NCBI GenBank assembly: GCA_035629775.1
Contig: DASPHG010000006.1
Span: 1-64,000, forward strand
Direction: 5' to 3'
Length of the DNA: 64,000 bases
DNA from: DASPHG01 sp035629775
GTDB lineage: Bacteria; Actinomycetota; Thermoleophilia; Solirubrobacterales; Thermoleophilaceae
Shown: one piece after another, positions 15,534 to 23,674 of the stretch
Layout of the letters: every line of letters begins with the position of its first letter
How positions within the stretch are numbered: position 1 is the first letter of the stretch
Notes under the pieces: model-generated
Told to the model about the DNA's origin: nothing
Database searches by the model: none
The model's input: only the letters and a program-made list of their open reading frames with translations
Program-made: the position numbers and the translations under genes

Positions 15534-16837
15534 GCGGCGAGCGGCGCGAAGCGCTTGCCGGCCTCGGTCCAGATGATCTGGTCGCGTCCGGGCCCGACCC
15601 CGATGCAGACGATCGGGACCCCGACGACGTCGGATACGAAGTCCAGGTAGTCGCGCGCCGCCTGCGGCAGCTCGTCCGGGCTGCGGACATGGCTGAGGTC
15701 CTCCTGCCAGCCCGGCATCTCCTCGAGGTCCGCGGTCGCCCGGTGCAGAATCGACTGGTGATACGGGAACTCGTCGAATCGCGCCCCCTCCGGCCCGAGG
15801 TAGCGCACGGCGGCGCCGATCGGGTCGATGCCGGTCAGGACGTCGAGCTTCGTGATGACGAGCCCGGTGAGGCCGTTGATGCGCGCGGCGTAGCGCAGCG
15901 CAACCAGGTCGATCCAGCCGCACCGCCGGGGGCGGCCGGTCGTGGTGCCGAACTCGCCGCCCGCCTCGCGCATCCGCTCGCCCAGCTCGTCCTCGAGCTC
16001 GCTCGGGAACGGGCCGGCACCCACGCGCGTCGAGTACGCCTTCGCGATGCCCCAGACCTCGTCGATGTCGCGCGGCCCGACGCCGGCCCCGATGCACGCC
16101 GCGCCCGCCACGGGGTTCGAGGACGTGACGAACGGATACGTGCCGTGGTCGATGTCGAGCAGCGTGCCCTGTGCGCCCTCGAAGATCACGAGCCGGTCGC
16201 GGTCGAGCGCGTCCCAGACGAGGCGCGCCGTGTCGGCGATGTGCGGCTCGAGCCGGTGCCCGAACTTCGCGTACTCCTCGGTCATCGTGTGGAGGTCGAG
16301 CTGCGGCTCCTTCGCCCACGGGCGCAGGAGCTGGCGCTTCGGCTCCATGGCGGCGTAGATCTTCTTGCGCAGGATCTTCTCGTCCAGCAGGTCCTGCACT
16401 CGGATGCCGAGCCGCGACGCCTTGTCGGCGTACGCCGGGCCGATCCCGCGCCGCGTCGTGCCGATCTGCAGCTTGCCGAGGCGCGCCTCGCCCGCCTGGT
16501 CGAGCAGCAGGTGGTAGGGCATGATCAGGTGCGCGTTCGCCGAGATGCGCAGGCCGCGCGCGGAGATCCCGCGCCGGCGAAGCCCCTCGAGCTCCTCGAG
16601 CAGCACCCGCGGGTCCACGACGACGCCGTTCCCGATCACGGACAGCTTGCCGGGGTAGAGGATCCCGGAGGGGATCAGGTGGAACTTGAAGACCTCGTCG
16701 CCGCGGACGATCGTGTGGCCGGCGTTGTTCCCGCCCTGGAAGCGAATGACGACGTCGGCCCGCTCGGCGAGGAGATCGGTGACCTTGCCCTTCCCCTCGT
16801 CTCCCCACTGGGCCCCGACGATGACGACGCCGGGCAC
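15530..16837 (-). CDS. purA: Adenylosuccinate synthetase
   Basis: 435 residues from GTG 16837. It forms adenylosuccinate from IMP, aspartate and GTP. VIVGAQWGDEGKGKVTDLLA (P-loop), GGNNAGHTIV, NGVVVDP, TTRRGIGPAY, FEGAQGTLLDIDHGTYPFVTSSN, GEFGTTTGRPRRCGWIDLV and ITKLDVLTG are all in place, and the length is normal. It is the last gene of the rpsF-ssb-rpsR-rplI-dnaB-purA series and starts 2 nt after the dnaB stop. Confidence 0.97.
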   Translation of the reverse strand: MPGVVIVGAQWGDEGKGKVTDLLAERADVVIRFQGGNNAGHTIVRGDEVFKFHLIPSGILYPGKLSVIGNGVVVDPRVLLEELEGLRRRGISARGLRISANAHLIMPYHLLLDQAGEARLGKLQIGTTRRGIGPAYADKASRLGIRVQDLLDEKILRKKIYAAMEPKRQLLRPWAKEPQLDLHTMTEEYAKFGHRLEPHIADTARLVWDALDRDRLVIFEGAQGTLLDIDHGTYPFVTSSNPVAGAACIGAGVGPRDIDEVWGIAKAYSTRVGAGPFPSELEDELGERMREAGGEFGTTTGRPRRCGWIDLVALRYAARINGLTGLVITKLDVLTGIDPIGAAVRYLGPEGARFDEFPYHQSILHRATADLEEMPGWQEDLSHVRSPDELPQAARDYLDFVSDVVGVPIVCIGVGPGRDQIIWTEAGKRFAPLAA

Positions 16838-16839
16838 CG

Positions 16840-18240
16840 CTATCCCGCCCCGTTTGAGCCCGGCGGCGCCGCCACGTCGCTGCCACTGTCGCGCCACAGG
16901 TTGGCGAACTTCGGGTAGCGAGCCATGAACGCCAGGTTGGCCTTGCCGACCGGCCCGTTGCGGTGCTTCGAGACGATGACCTCGGCCTCGCCTGGGCTCT
17001 CGGTGTCGTCGTTGTAGTACTCGTCGCGATAGATGAACATGACGACGTCGGCGTCCTGCTCGATCGAACCCGACTCCCTGAGGTCCGACAGCAGCGGGCG
17101 CTTGTCGGGCCGCGACTCGACGGCGCGCGACAGCTGCGAGACGGCGATCACCGGAACGTGCAGCTCGCGGGCGAGGATCTTGAGCCCGCGGCTCATCTGG
17201 CCGATCTGCTCGACACGGCCGATCCCCGTGTCCTCGGGGCGCATCAGCTGGAGGTAGTCCACGACGATCAGCCCGAGGTTGTGGCGGCTGTGGAGGCGCC
17301 GGCACTTCGCCCGCAGCTCCATCACGCCGAGGTCGCTCGAGTCGTCGATGAAGAGCTGGGTGCGCGAGAGCTGCTCGGTGGCGCGGACCACCTTCGGCCA
17401 GCGGTCGGGCTTGACGCGGCCCTTGCGCAGCTCGTCGCCGTCGAGCTTCGCCTGCGACGCGATGAAGCGCTGCGCGAGCTCGGTCTCCGACATCTCGAGC
17501 GAGAACAGCGCGACCGCCTTGTCGTGATCGACGGCGGCGTTCTCGGCGATGTTCACGACAAGGGCTGATTTTCCCATCGCCGGCCTGGCGGCCAGGACGA
17601 TCAGGTTGCCCCCCTGGAAGCCGCCCGTGATGTCGTCCAGATCCCGGAAGCCGGACGGCGTGCCGAGCAGCGAGACGCCCTCACGCGAGATCTGCTCCAG
17701 CTTGTCGAGCTCGTCGTGCAGCACCTCCTCGATCGACCGGATCTCGCTCGCGTGCTCGTCGTGGGCGATCTTGTACATCGCCTGCTCGGCCTGCTCGACG
17801 AGCTCGCTCGGCTCACCCTTGACCGCGAGCGCCTTCTCCTGGATGTCACGCGTCGTCTGGAGGAGTCGCCGGAGCAGCGCGTGCTCCTTGACGATCTTGC
17901 CGTAGTGGCGCGCGTTGCCGGCCGCCGGGACGAGGTTGGGCAGGGAGTGGACGTACGCGGTGCCGCCGGCCTCGTCGAGCTCGCCGGAGCGGGTGAGCTC
18001 CTCGGAGACGGTCAGCGCGTCCACGGGCTCCGGAACCGTCTTCTCCTTGAGCCGCAGCATCGCGCGGAAGATCAGGCGGTGACGCTCGCGGTAGAAGTCG
18101 TCCGGGCTGAGCCTGACGTCGATCAGGATGCCGTCGAGCGCCCCCTCGGCCAGCAGGATCGCGCCGAGCACCGAGGTCTCCGCCTCGAGGTTGTGCGGCG
18201 GGACGCTGCCTGCGGCTTCCGGTGAGACGGAGATCGCCAC
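16840..18240 (-). CDS. dnaB: Replicative DNA helicase DnaB
   Basis: 466 residues from GTG 18240. PPHNLEAETSVLGAILL opens the N-terminal domain. The RecA-like domain has GGNLIVLAARPAMGKSALVVNIA (Walker A), LFSLEMSETELAQR, VVDYLQLM (Walker B), ISQLSR-type AVSQLSRAVESR, and SDLRESGSIEQDADVVMFIYRDE. No intein is present. It unwinds DNA at the replication fork. The adjacency to rplI is common in many bacteria; rplI ends 13 nt upstream. Confidence 0.97.
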   Translation of the reverse strand: MAISVSPEAAGSVPPHNLEAETSVLGAILLAEGALDGILIDVRLSPDDFYRERHRLIFRAMLRLKEKTVPEPVDALTVSEELTRSGELDEAGGTAYVHSLPNLVPAAGNARHYGKIVKEHALLRRLLQTTRDIQEKALAVKGEPSELVEQAEQAMYKIAHDEHASEIRSIEEVLHDELDKLEQISREGVSLLGTPSGFRDLDDITGGFQGGNLIVLAARPAMGKSALVVNIAENAAVDHDKAVALFSLEMSETELAQRFIASQAKLDGDELRKGRVKPDRWPKVVRATEQLSRTQLFIDDSSDLGVMELRAKCRRLHSRHNLGLIVVDYLQLMRPEDTGIGRVEQIGQMSRGLKILARELHVPVIAVSQLSRAVESRPDKRPLLSDLRESGSIEQDADVVMFIYRDEYYNDDTESPGEAEVIVSKHRNGPVGKANLAFMARYPKFANLWRDSGSDVAAPPGSNGAG

Positions 18241-18253
18241 AGGTGAGGGGGCG

Positions 18254-18703
18254 TCAGCCCGGTGTGACGATGGTCTTGATCTCGGTGGTCACGCCGTCGT
18301 GGACCTCGACGGTGACCATGTGCGTGCCCGCCGTCTTGATCGGCTCGTCCAGGTGCACGCGCCGCTTGTCGATCTTCAGGCCGCGGGCCTGCTTGATCGC
18401 ATCGACGATGTCCTGCGAGGTCACCGATCCGAAGAGCCGCCCGTCGGCGCCAGCGGCCTGGCGCAGCGTGAGGACGGTCTTCCCGAGGATCTCGGCGTTC
18501 TCGGCCGCCTTCTCAGCCGCCTCGCGGACGGCTCGCTCCTCTGCCTCCTGCCGGCGGATGGCCTCCGCGACGGCGGCTGCCGTCGCCGGTTGGGCGAGCT
18601 TGCGCGGCACGAGGTAGTTGCGCAGGTAGCCGGGGGAGACGTCGACGATCTCGCCGCGCTCGCCCAGCGTCTCGACCGGCTTCAGAAGAATGGCCTGGGC
18701 CAT
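18254..18703 (-). CDS. rplI: 50S ribosomal protein L9
   Basis: 149 residues, normal L9 length. AQAILLKPVETLGERGEIVDVSPGYLRNYLVPRKLA is the N-terminal RNA-binding domain. The long connecting helix (RRQEAEERAVREAAEKAAENAE) and the C-terminal domain with RLFGSVTSQDIVDAIK follow. It starts 6 nt after rpsR. Confidence 0.97.
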   Translation of the reverse strand: MAQAILLKPVETLGERGEIVDVSPGYLRNYLVPRKLAQPATAAAVAEAIRRQEAEERAVREAAEKAAENAEILGKTVLTLRQAAGADGRLFGSVTSQDIVDAIKQARGLKIDKRRVHLDEPIKTAGTHMVTVEVHDGVTTEIKTIVTPG

Positions 18704-18709
18704 CGTCCG

Positions 18710-18997
18710 CTACCTCTCGGAGACGTAGGGGAGCAGCCCGAGCTCCCTAGCGCGCTTGACCGCTACCGCGAGCTGCCGCTGGTGCCGCCGGCAGCAGCCC
18801 GTGATCCGGGCCGAGCGCAGCTTGCCCTTCTCGCTCATCGCGCGGCGCAGCGTGCCGAAGTCCTTGTAGTCCACGACCTCGACCTTGTCGCGGCAGAACT
18901 GACAGGGCTTGCGCCGGCCGCCGAAGCCGGGTCCCTTCTTGCCATCGCGGCGCCGGGCCCCTGTCGGCCGTTGACTACCACCACGCTGCTTTGCCAC
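18710..18997 (-). CDS. rpsR: 30S ribosomal protein S18, cysteine-rich form
   Basis: 95 residues from GTG 18997. AGGAG lies 7 nt upstream of that codon (plus-strand 19005-19009), which decides this start over longer in-frame options. CQFC and CCRRHQ give four cysteines, a zinc-binding (C+) S18, with an N-terminal basic Gly-rich extension. YKDFGTLRRAMSEKGKLRSARITG and KRARELGLLPYVSER are diagnostic. S18 pairs with S6, encoded upstream in the same series. Confidence 0.95.
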   Translation of the reverse strand: MAKQRGGSQRPTGARRRDGKKGPGFGGRRKPCQFCRDKVEVVDYKDFGTLRRAMSEKGKLRSARITGCCRRHQRQLAVAVKRARELGLLPYVSER

Positions 18998-19022
18998 GCG
19001 AAATGCTCCTGTGCTGTCTGCC

Positions 19023-19481
19023 CTAGAAGGGGATGTCGTCGTCCGACTGACCGGCTCCGACGGGCGCCGTCTGGAAATCCGCGGTGTCCGCGGGGACGTC
19101 GCTCTGCGGCGTGAACCGGCCTCCGTTGCCGTTCCCCTCGCCCGAGGGCGAGCCAAGGAACTGAACGGAATCGGCAATGATATCGACCGACTGGCGCTTG
19201 TTGCCCTGCTGGTCCTGCCACTCGCGCCACTCGAGCCTGCCGTCGACGGCGACGGGGCGGCCCTTCGAGAGGTACTGGGCGCAGTTCTCGCCCTGCGCGC
19301 CCCACACCGTGACGTCGAAGTAGTTCGGCTTGTCCACCCACTGGCCGGACGAGTCCTTGCGGCGCGTGTTGCACGCGATGCGCAGCCCGCAGACCGACGT
19401 GCCGCTCTGGGTGTTGCGAAGCTCGGGATCGCGGGTCAGGTTCCCCGTGAGGACTACGCGGTTGATGTTCGTGGCTGCCAT
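19023..19481 (-). CDS. ssb: Single-stranded DNA-binding protein
   Basis: 152 residues. NINRVVLTGNLTRDPELRNTQSGTSVCGLRIACNT is the OB fold, YFDVTVWGAQGENCAQYLSKGRPVAVDGRLE its central part, and the acidic DDDIPF tip recruits repair and replication proteins. AAAGGAG precedes the ATG by about 5 nt. It lies between rpsF and rpsR as in many bacteria. Confidence 0.97.
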   Translation of the reverse strand: MAATNINRVVLTGNLTRDPELRNTQSGTSVCGLRIACNTRRKDSSGQWVDKPNYFDVTVWGAQGENCAQYLSKGRPVAVDGRLEWREWQDQQGNKRQSVDIIADSVQFLGSPSGEGNGNGGRFTPQSDVPADTADFQTAPVGAGQSDDDIPF

Positions 19482-19588
19482 TCAGGCTCCTTTGCGTCTA
19501 CTCGTGAGAAAGTCGAGACTAGAGACAGAACCTGACGGGGTGAAGGATTTCGCCCCCTGAAATCCCCGACAGAGCGGGAAAGACGTCG

Positions 19589-20035
19589 TCAGGCCTCGTC
19601 GGGGGCGCCGCCGGTCGCCTCGTCCTCCGCCGGTCGCGGCGGGGCGTCGGCGGCGGCGCGCGCCGCGACCGCGCCGTCCGGGTCCTCCGGCTCCCGAGCC
19701 GCGCGCGGGGCCTCGGGCCGCGGCGCGGGCGGCGGGGGCGTGCCGGGCTTCACCTTGATGATCCGGTGGCGGAGCACCCCGTCGGCGATCCTGAGCGAGT
19801 TGTTCAGTTGGTCGAGGAGCTCCTTCTCGCCCTCGAACTGAAAGAGGTGGTAGGCCGCCTCGCCGCGGTGATCGATCTCGAACGCCATGCGGCGCATGCC
19901 CCAGTCCTGCTGGCCGACCAGGTTGCCCTTGCCCTCGATCGCCGAGGTCACGCTCCCGAGGATCTCGCGGTGCCGGTCGTCGGGCGCGTTCGGGTCGAGC
20001 ATCAGCGTCAGGTCATACAGAGTTGGGGCGGCCAT
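19589..20035 (-). CDS. rpsF: 30S ribosomal protein S6 with long Ala/Pro/Glu-rich tail
   Basis: 148 residues from ATG 20035. Residues 1-95 are a standard S6 (YDLTLMLDPNAP, WGMRRMAFEIDHRGEAAYHLFQFEG, NNSLRIADGVLRHRIIKV). About 50 extra residues of low complexity (PPPPAPRPEAPRAAREPED and similar) extend the C-terminus; E. coli S6 carries a glutamate tail in that position. ACGATA on the plus strand (20047-20052), i.e. TATCGT on the coding strand, lies 11 nt before the start, giving a very short leader. Confidence 0.95.
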   Translation of the reverse strand: MAAPTLYDLTLMLDPNAPDDRHREILGSVTSAIEGKGNLVGQQDWGMRRMAFEIDHRGEAAYHLFQFEGEKELLDQLNNSLRIADGVLRHRIIKVKPGTPPPPAPRPEAPRAAREPEDPDGAVAARAAADAPPRPAEDEATGGAPDEA

Positions 20036-20098
20036 CAGGGCGGGCCACGATAGCAACGGGCGGGGGGCGAGCCCGGCCGCCACGGGCCTTCAAGCGGC

Positions 20099-20479
20099 GT
20101 GTCGAGGGTGCGCTGGGGAAACGTCGCGCGACTCGCGGTGCTCGGCGTCGCGGTCGCCCTGATCGCGTCCGGTTTCCCCGGCGGCTGGGGCGAGGAGTCC
20201 ACGGTGGTGCCGCTCGATGCGCTGCCGGGGGAGCCCGTTGCCGCGCCGCCGCTCGGTGCCGCGCCGCCCCGCTCGAGCGTCCGGGAACCCGTGACCCGGC
20301 CGCCGCGCGGTCAGCGCAGGCGGCCGCCGCGTCCGGGGCGGCGTCGGGAGAGGCTGGGTAGGGGGGTCGTCTCGGCCGCCGCCGCTCGTCCGCCGGCCAC
20401 GGCGATCGCGCCTCCGCCCACGCGCGCTCTTCCGCCCCGGATTCCCGAGCCAGCCCGAGAATTCTCCTTCGATCGATGA
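20099..20479 (+). CDS. Small membrane-anchored, proline/arginine-rich protein
   Basis: 126 residues from GTG 20099. One hydrophobic helix (residues about 10-25, VARLAVLGVAVALIASGF), then a GGWGEE segment and a long low-complexity Pro/Arg/Ala tail (TRPPRGQRRRPPRPGRRR). No family recognised. It faces rpsF divergently (63 bp apart) and OtsA convergently. Low complexity in a GC-rich genome can be non-coding, but the hydrophobic segment after a basic start speaks for a real protein. Confidence 0.6.
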   Translation: MSRVRWGNVARLAVLGVAVALIASGFPGGWGEESTVVPLDALPGEPVAAPPLGAAPPRSSVREPVTRPPRGQRRRPPRPGRRRERLGRGVVSAAAARPPATAIAPPPTRALPPRIPEPAREFSFDR

Positions 20480-20484
20480 GTTTG

Positions 20485-20500
20485 CCCGGTCATGGCCGGG
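20485..20500. terminator. Weak bidirectional hairpin between convergent genes
   Basis: CCCGG (20485-20489) and CCGGG (20496-20500) form a 5-bp stem with a 6-nt loop, 5 nt after the stop of the small membrane protein and about 50 nt beyond the otsA stop. There is no U-tract. Position supports a terminator; the stem is short. Confidence 0.3.
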
Positions 20501-20549
20501 TCAATGCATCAATCGCGCTGTGAAGTAGAGGAAGGCCCCGTTGGTCGAG

Positions 20550-22031
20550 CTAGGCCGAGGCCACCGGTTGCGCGCCGGCTGACTTCGCCGTGATGTCGGC
20601 GAGCTGGTCGTCCACCCAGTCGCCGGGGTGGCGCTGGGTCACGATCTTCTTGAGCCCCTCGGCACGCCACGAGCGCTCCTCGGCCGACATCGTCAGCGCC
20701 CGGTGGATCGCATCCGCCTGCTCCTGCACGTCGAACGGGTTGACGGAGAGCGAGAACTCGCCGAGCTCCTCATGCGCGCCCGTGTTCTCCGAGAGCAGCG
20801 AGACCCCGTGGCGCTCGTTCACGAGCGGGCCCTCCTTCGCCACGAGGTTCATCCCGTCGAACATCGCGTTCACGATCAGGAGGTCGTAGTGCTTGTAGTA
20901 CGCGATGGCCTGGTCCAGGTTCTCCTCGATCCGCAGGTCGATCGGCATCCAGTCGGTGGTCCCGTGGCGGTGGTTCACGACGGCGACCAGCGCCTCGATC
21001 TTCTCCAGGTACTCGGCGTACTCCGGCACGTCCTGCCGCGACGGCATGAGCTGCGCGATGAACGTGACGTGCTCGCGGAACTCCGGGTGCTGGTCGAGAA
21101 AGAGGTCGAACGCGGTGAAGCCGCGAAGCACGTTCTTCGACAGGTCCGCGCGGTCCACGCGCAGGATCAGGTGGTCGCGCCGGCGGCGGACGATCTCCTG
21201 CTCGTGGGCGTGCACCTGCGTCCGCTGAGCCTTGCGCATGAAGCTGTCCGCCGAGATCGGCAGGGGATAGGCGCGGACCCACACCTGGCGCCCGTCGAAG
21301 TCCACGACGCCGGTCTCCTCGTCGACGGGAAGGTCGAACAGCTCGCGGCAGCACAGCAGGAAGTTCCGCCGGTACGCCCGGGTGTGGAACCCCACGATGT
21401 CGTTCGAGAGCAGGCCCTCGAAGATGTCCTCGCGCATGTCGCGGGGCAGCACGCGCCAGGCATCGGGCTGAGTCCACGGGATGTGGATGAAGTGGTGGAG
21501 GAAGACGTCGGGGCGCGTCTGGCGGATCGTCCGCGGGGCGGCGTAGAGGTGGTAGTCGTGGAGCATCACGACGGCGTCGTCCGACCCCTCGATCTCCTCG
21601 AGGACCGCGTTCGCGAGGTCGGCGTTGACCGCGCAGTAGCCGTTCTCGTACGCCTCCACCTCCTCGCGCCGGATGTCGGGCGCGTTCGAGAGGTCCCACA
21701 GGTAGTGCTGGATGAACCACAAGAGCGGGTTCGCGACGACGTTGTAGAACTGGTCGTAGGCGGCCGGGTCGCTCTCCACGAGCCGAATCCGGTACGCGGT
21801 GCCGTCCACCTCGCAGTCGAACGCGCCCCCGCCCTGGGCGCGGCTCGCCTCCACGTCGCCGGCGCCCATCGCGGACGCGACCCAGACCGCCTCGCGGTGC
21901 TCGACCAGTCCGGTCAGCGCCGTGACCAGGCCGCCACCGCCGCGACTCACCGTCAACCCGCCGGCCTCGTCTCGCTCGAACGTTGCGGGGCCGCGGTTCG
22001 AGACGAGTACGAGGGGGCGGTCTGGGGTCAT
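20550..22031 (-). CDS. otsA: Alpha,alpha-trehalose-phosphate synthase (GT20)
   Basis: 493 residues. It makes trehalose 6-phosphate from a nucleotide-glucose and glucose 6-phosphate. VLVSNRGPATFERDE, SRGGGGLVTALTGL, WFIQHYLWDLS, VMLHDYHLYAAPRTIRQ, FLHHFIHIPWTQPDAWRVLP, LSNDIVGFHTRAYRRNF, LRVDRADLSKNVLRGFTAFD and DGMNLVAKEGPLVN are characteristic. It overlaps treT by 4 nt. No otsB phosphatase gene of recognisable type is next to it. Confidence 0.93.
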   Translation of the reverse strand: MTPDRPLVLVSNRGPATFERDEAGGLTVSRGGGGLVTALTGLVEHREAVWVASAMGAGDVEASRAQGGGAFDCEVDGTAYRIRLVESDPAAYDQFYNVVANPLLWFIQHYLWDLSNAPDIRREEVEAYENGYCAVNADLANAVLEEIEGSDDAVVMLHDYHLYAAPRTIRQTRPDVFLHHFIHIPWTQPDAWRVLPRDMREDIFEGLLSNDIVGFHTRAYRRNFLLCCRELFDLPVDEETGVVDFDGRQVWVRAYPLPISADSFMRKAQRTQVHAHEQEIVRRRRDHLILRVDRADLSKNVLRGFTAFDLFLDQHPEFREHVTFIAQLMPSRQDVPEYAEYLEKIEALVAVVNHRHGTTDWMPIDLRIEENLDQAIAYYKHYDLLIVNAMFDGMNLVAKEGPLVNERHGVSLLSENTGAHEELGEFSLSVNPFDVQEQADAIHRALTMSAEERSWRAEGLKKIVTQRHPGDWVDDQLADITAKSAGAQPVASA

Positions 22032-23263
22032 GACAGGTCTTTGAAGATACGAAGCCAGTCGCGCAGGAGGCGCGGCGTCAGGAAGTGGGCACGCACGTGT
22101 TCCTTACCCGCGCGGCCGAGGCGCCTACCCAGCTCCGGGTCGCGCAGGTACTCGAGCGAGCGCTGGGCGCATTCCTCGGGTGAGTTGACGAGGAAGCCCG
22201 TCTCGCCGTCCGTCACCTGGAGCGGGATGCCGCCCACGTCGCCGCCGATGAACGGCCGGGCCTTCCAGAGCGCCTCGGAGACGGTCAGGCCGAAGCCCTC
22301 GCGCGTGGACTTCTGGATCACGACGTCGGCCTGCGACTGGAACGCGTTCACCTCGATCGCGCCCACGTTGTTCAGGTTGTTGAGGATCTTGATGTCCGGA
22401 TCGCCCTGGGCGTGCTCCATCGTCGAGTTGAAGAAGTCCCATCCCTCGGGATCGTCGGTCGCCATCGAGCCGATCAGGGCGAGTTGGACCTCCGGCATCT
22501 CGGCCGTCACCGCGCGGTAGGCGTCGATCACGCCGACCGGGTCCTTCCAGGGGTCGAAGCGCGACACCTGGCAGATGAGCGGACGGTCCACGTCGATGCC
22601 GAACTGATCGCAGACGAACGCCGCGTCCTCCGGCGACAGTGCCATGTTCTTCGGCGACAGAGGGTCGATCGCCGGCGGCACGATGTACGGCGGGCGTTTC
22701 CCGTCGAGCCCCGTCGGCACGTACTGCTCCATGTGGAACAGGAAGGCGTCATGTTCCTGAATGAGGGGCGTGAGCCGCTCGATCGTGCCCGGATTCGGCG
22801 TCGAGAGGTCGATGTGGCAGCGCCAGACCCAGCTGCCCGCCTTCTCGGGCACGTGCTGGTGGACCCCGGCCGGCTGTGGGTCGTGGACGATCACGACGTC
22901 CCATCCGCCCTGGAGCTGCTTGGCGTTCATCTCGTTGTAGCTCTCCCACGTGGCCCACTCCGACTCCGAGAGGTCCTGCGGATTCCCCTGGAGCGCGTTG
23001 TGCATCAGCTTCGTCGCGTTGAAGAACTCCTCGCGCCCGAAGATGATCTGCCAGTCGGCGTCGATCCCGACGTCGCGCATGAGCGGGACGAGCGTGTAGA
23101 GGATCTCGGACACGCCGCCGCCGAACGCGGTGGCCGACAGGTGGAGCACCTTCAGGCCGCGGAGCTCCTCGGCCATCGCGCGGATGTCCTCGATCAGCGT
23201 CCGGCCGGCCAGGTGCGTGTAGTCGGCCAGCGCCTTATGCCCTACGCCAACAGGCTGAAGCAC
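22028..23263 (-). CDS. treT: Trehalose synthase, glycosyltransferring (TreT-like GT4)
   Basis: 411 residues from GTG 23263. LKVLHLSATAFGGGVSEILYTLVPLMRDVGI, WDVVIVHDPQPAG, WVWRCHIDLSTPN, ICQVSRFDPWKDPVGVIDAYR and the GT4 donor motif STREGFGLTVSEALWKARPFIGG match TreT, which joins NDP-glucose to glucose directly to give trehalose. An alternative name is glycosyltransferase family 4 of unproven substrate. It is co-directional with otsA and overlaps it, so two trehalose-forming enzymes appear to be co-expressed. Confidence 0.9.
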   Translation of the reverse strand: MLQPVGVGHKALADYTHLAGRTLIEDIRAMAEELRGLKVLHLSATAFGGGVSEILYTLVPLMRDVGIDADWQIIFGREEFFNATKLMHNALQGNPQDLSESEWATWESYNEMNAKQLQGGWDVVIVHDPQPAGVHQHVPEKAGSWVWRCHIDLSTPNPGTIERLTPLIQEHDAFLFHMEQYVPTGLDGKRPPYIVPPAIDPLSPKNMALSPEDAAFVCDQFGIDVDRPLICQVSRFDPWKDPVGVIDAYRAVTAEMPEVQLALIGSMATDDPEGWDFFNSTMEHAQGDPDIKILNNLNNVGAIEVNAFQSQADVVIQKSTREGFGLTVSEALWKARPFIGGDVGGIPLQVTDGETGFLVNSPEECAQRSLEYLRDPELGRRLGRAGKEHVRAHFLTPRLLRDWLRIFKDLS

Positions 23264-23278
23264 GGGGGTCCTGTCCTC

Positions 23279-23662
23279 CTACGCTTCGAGGGTTGTCGGG
23301 CTCTCCGGCGGCAGGAGCTTGACCAGCCGGACGGACGCCTCGTCGTAGCGGACCTCGTCCACGGTCGCCTCCACGATCGCCCGCGCCAGGGCATCCTCGC
23401 TCCCGCCGGGCGCGGCGCCGGCGTGCAGGTCCACGACGATTCGGTCGTCCTCGAGTTCGAAGGAGAGCCTCACCGGGCCGTCCGGCGCCCCCGCGAGGCG
23501 CTCCGTAGCGACCTCGCTGACGGCGAGCTTGAGGTCGGCCACGTCATCGGGCTGGAGCGGCGTCAGGCGACAGATCGCGGACAGCGCGAGGCGCGCCAGG
23601 ACGATGTAGTCCGGCTTGGGGGGGATCGCCAGGGAAACGCTTCGTGCAGAGGCCTCGGTCAC
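23279..23662 (-). CDS. Degenerate HATPase (RsbW-like anti-sigma factor-like) protein
   Basis: 127 residues. The fold pattern of RsbW-type anti-sigma kinases is visible in SVSLAIPPKPDYIVLARLALSAIC and VADLKLAVSEVATERL, followed by RLSFELEDDRIVVDL. The N-box asparagine expected at SEVxTNA is replaced (ATERL), and the DxGxG and GxGL ATP-lid motifs are missing. It therefore probably does not bind ATP or phosphorylate. It could still bind a sigma factor or STAS partner. It lies 15 nt before treT and 12 nt after the inositol-phosphatase-like gene, on the same strand. Confidence 0.82.
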   Translation of the reverse strand: MTEASARSVSLAIPPKPDYIVLARLALSAICRLTPLQPDDVADLKLAVSEVATERLAGAPDGPVRLSFELEDDRIVVDLHAGAAPGGSEDALARAIVEATVDEVRYDEASVRLVKLLPPESPTTLEA

Positions 23663-23674
23663 CGCGGCGGAAGC

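Noticed and set aside
14979..16886. Very long open frame (about 635 codons) on the minus strand, in another frame than purA
   Set aside because: Arg/Pro/Ala-rich translation without motifs; it is the GC-driven shadow of purA, the RDD gene and the membrane protein gene.
20628..22520. 630-codon plus-strand open frame opposite otsA and treT
   Set aside because: Low-complexity His/Arg/Val-rich product antisense to two clearly conserved genes.
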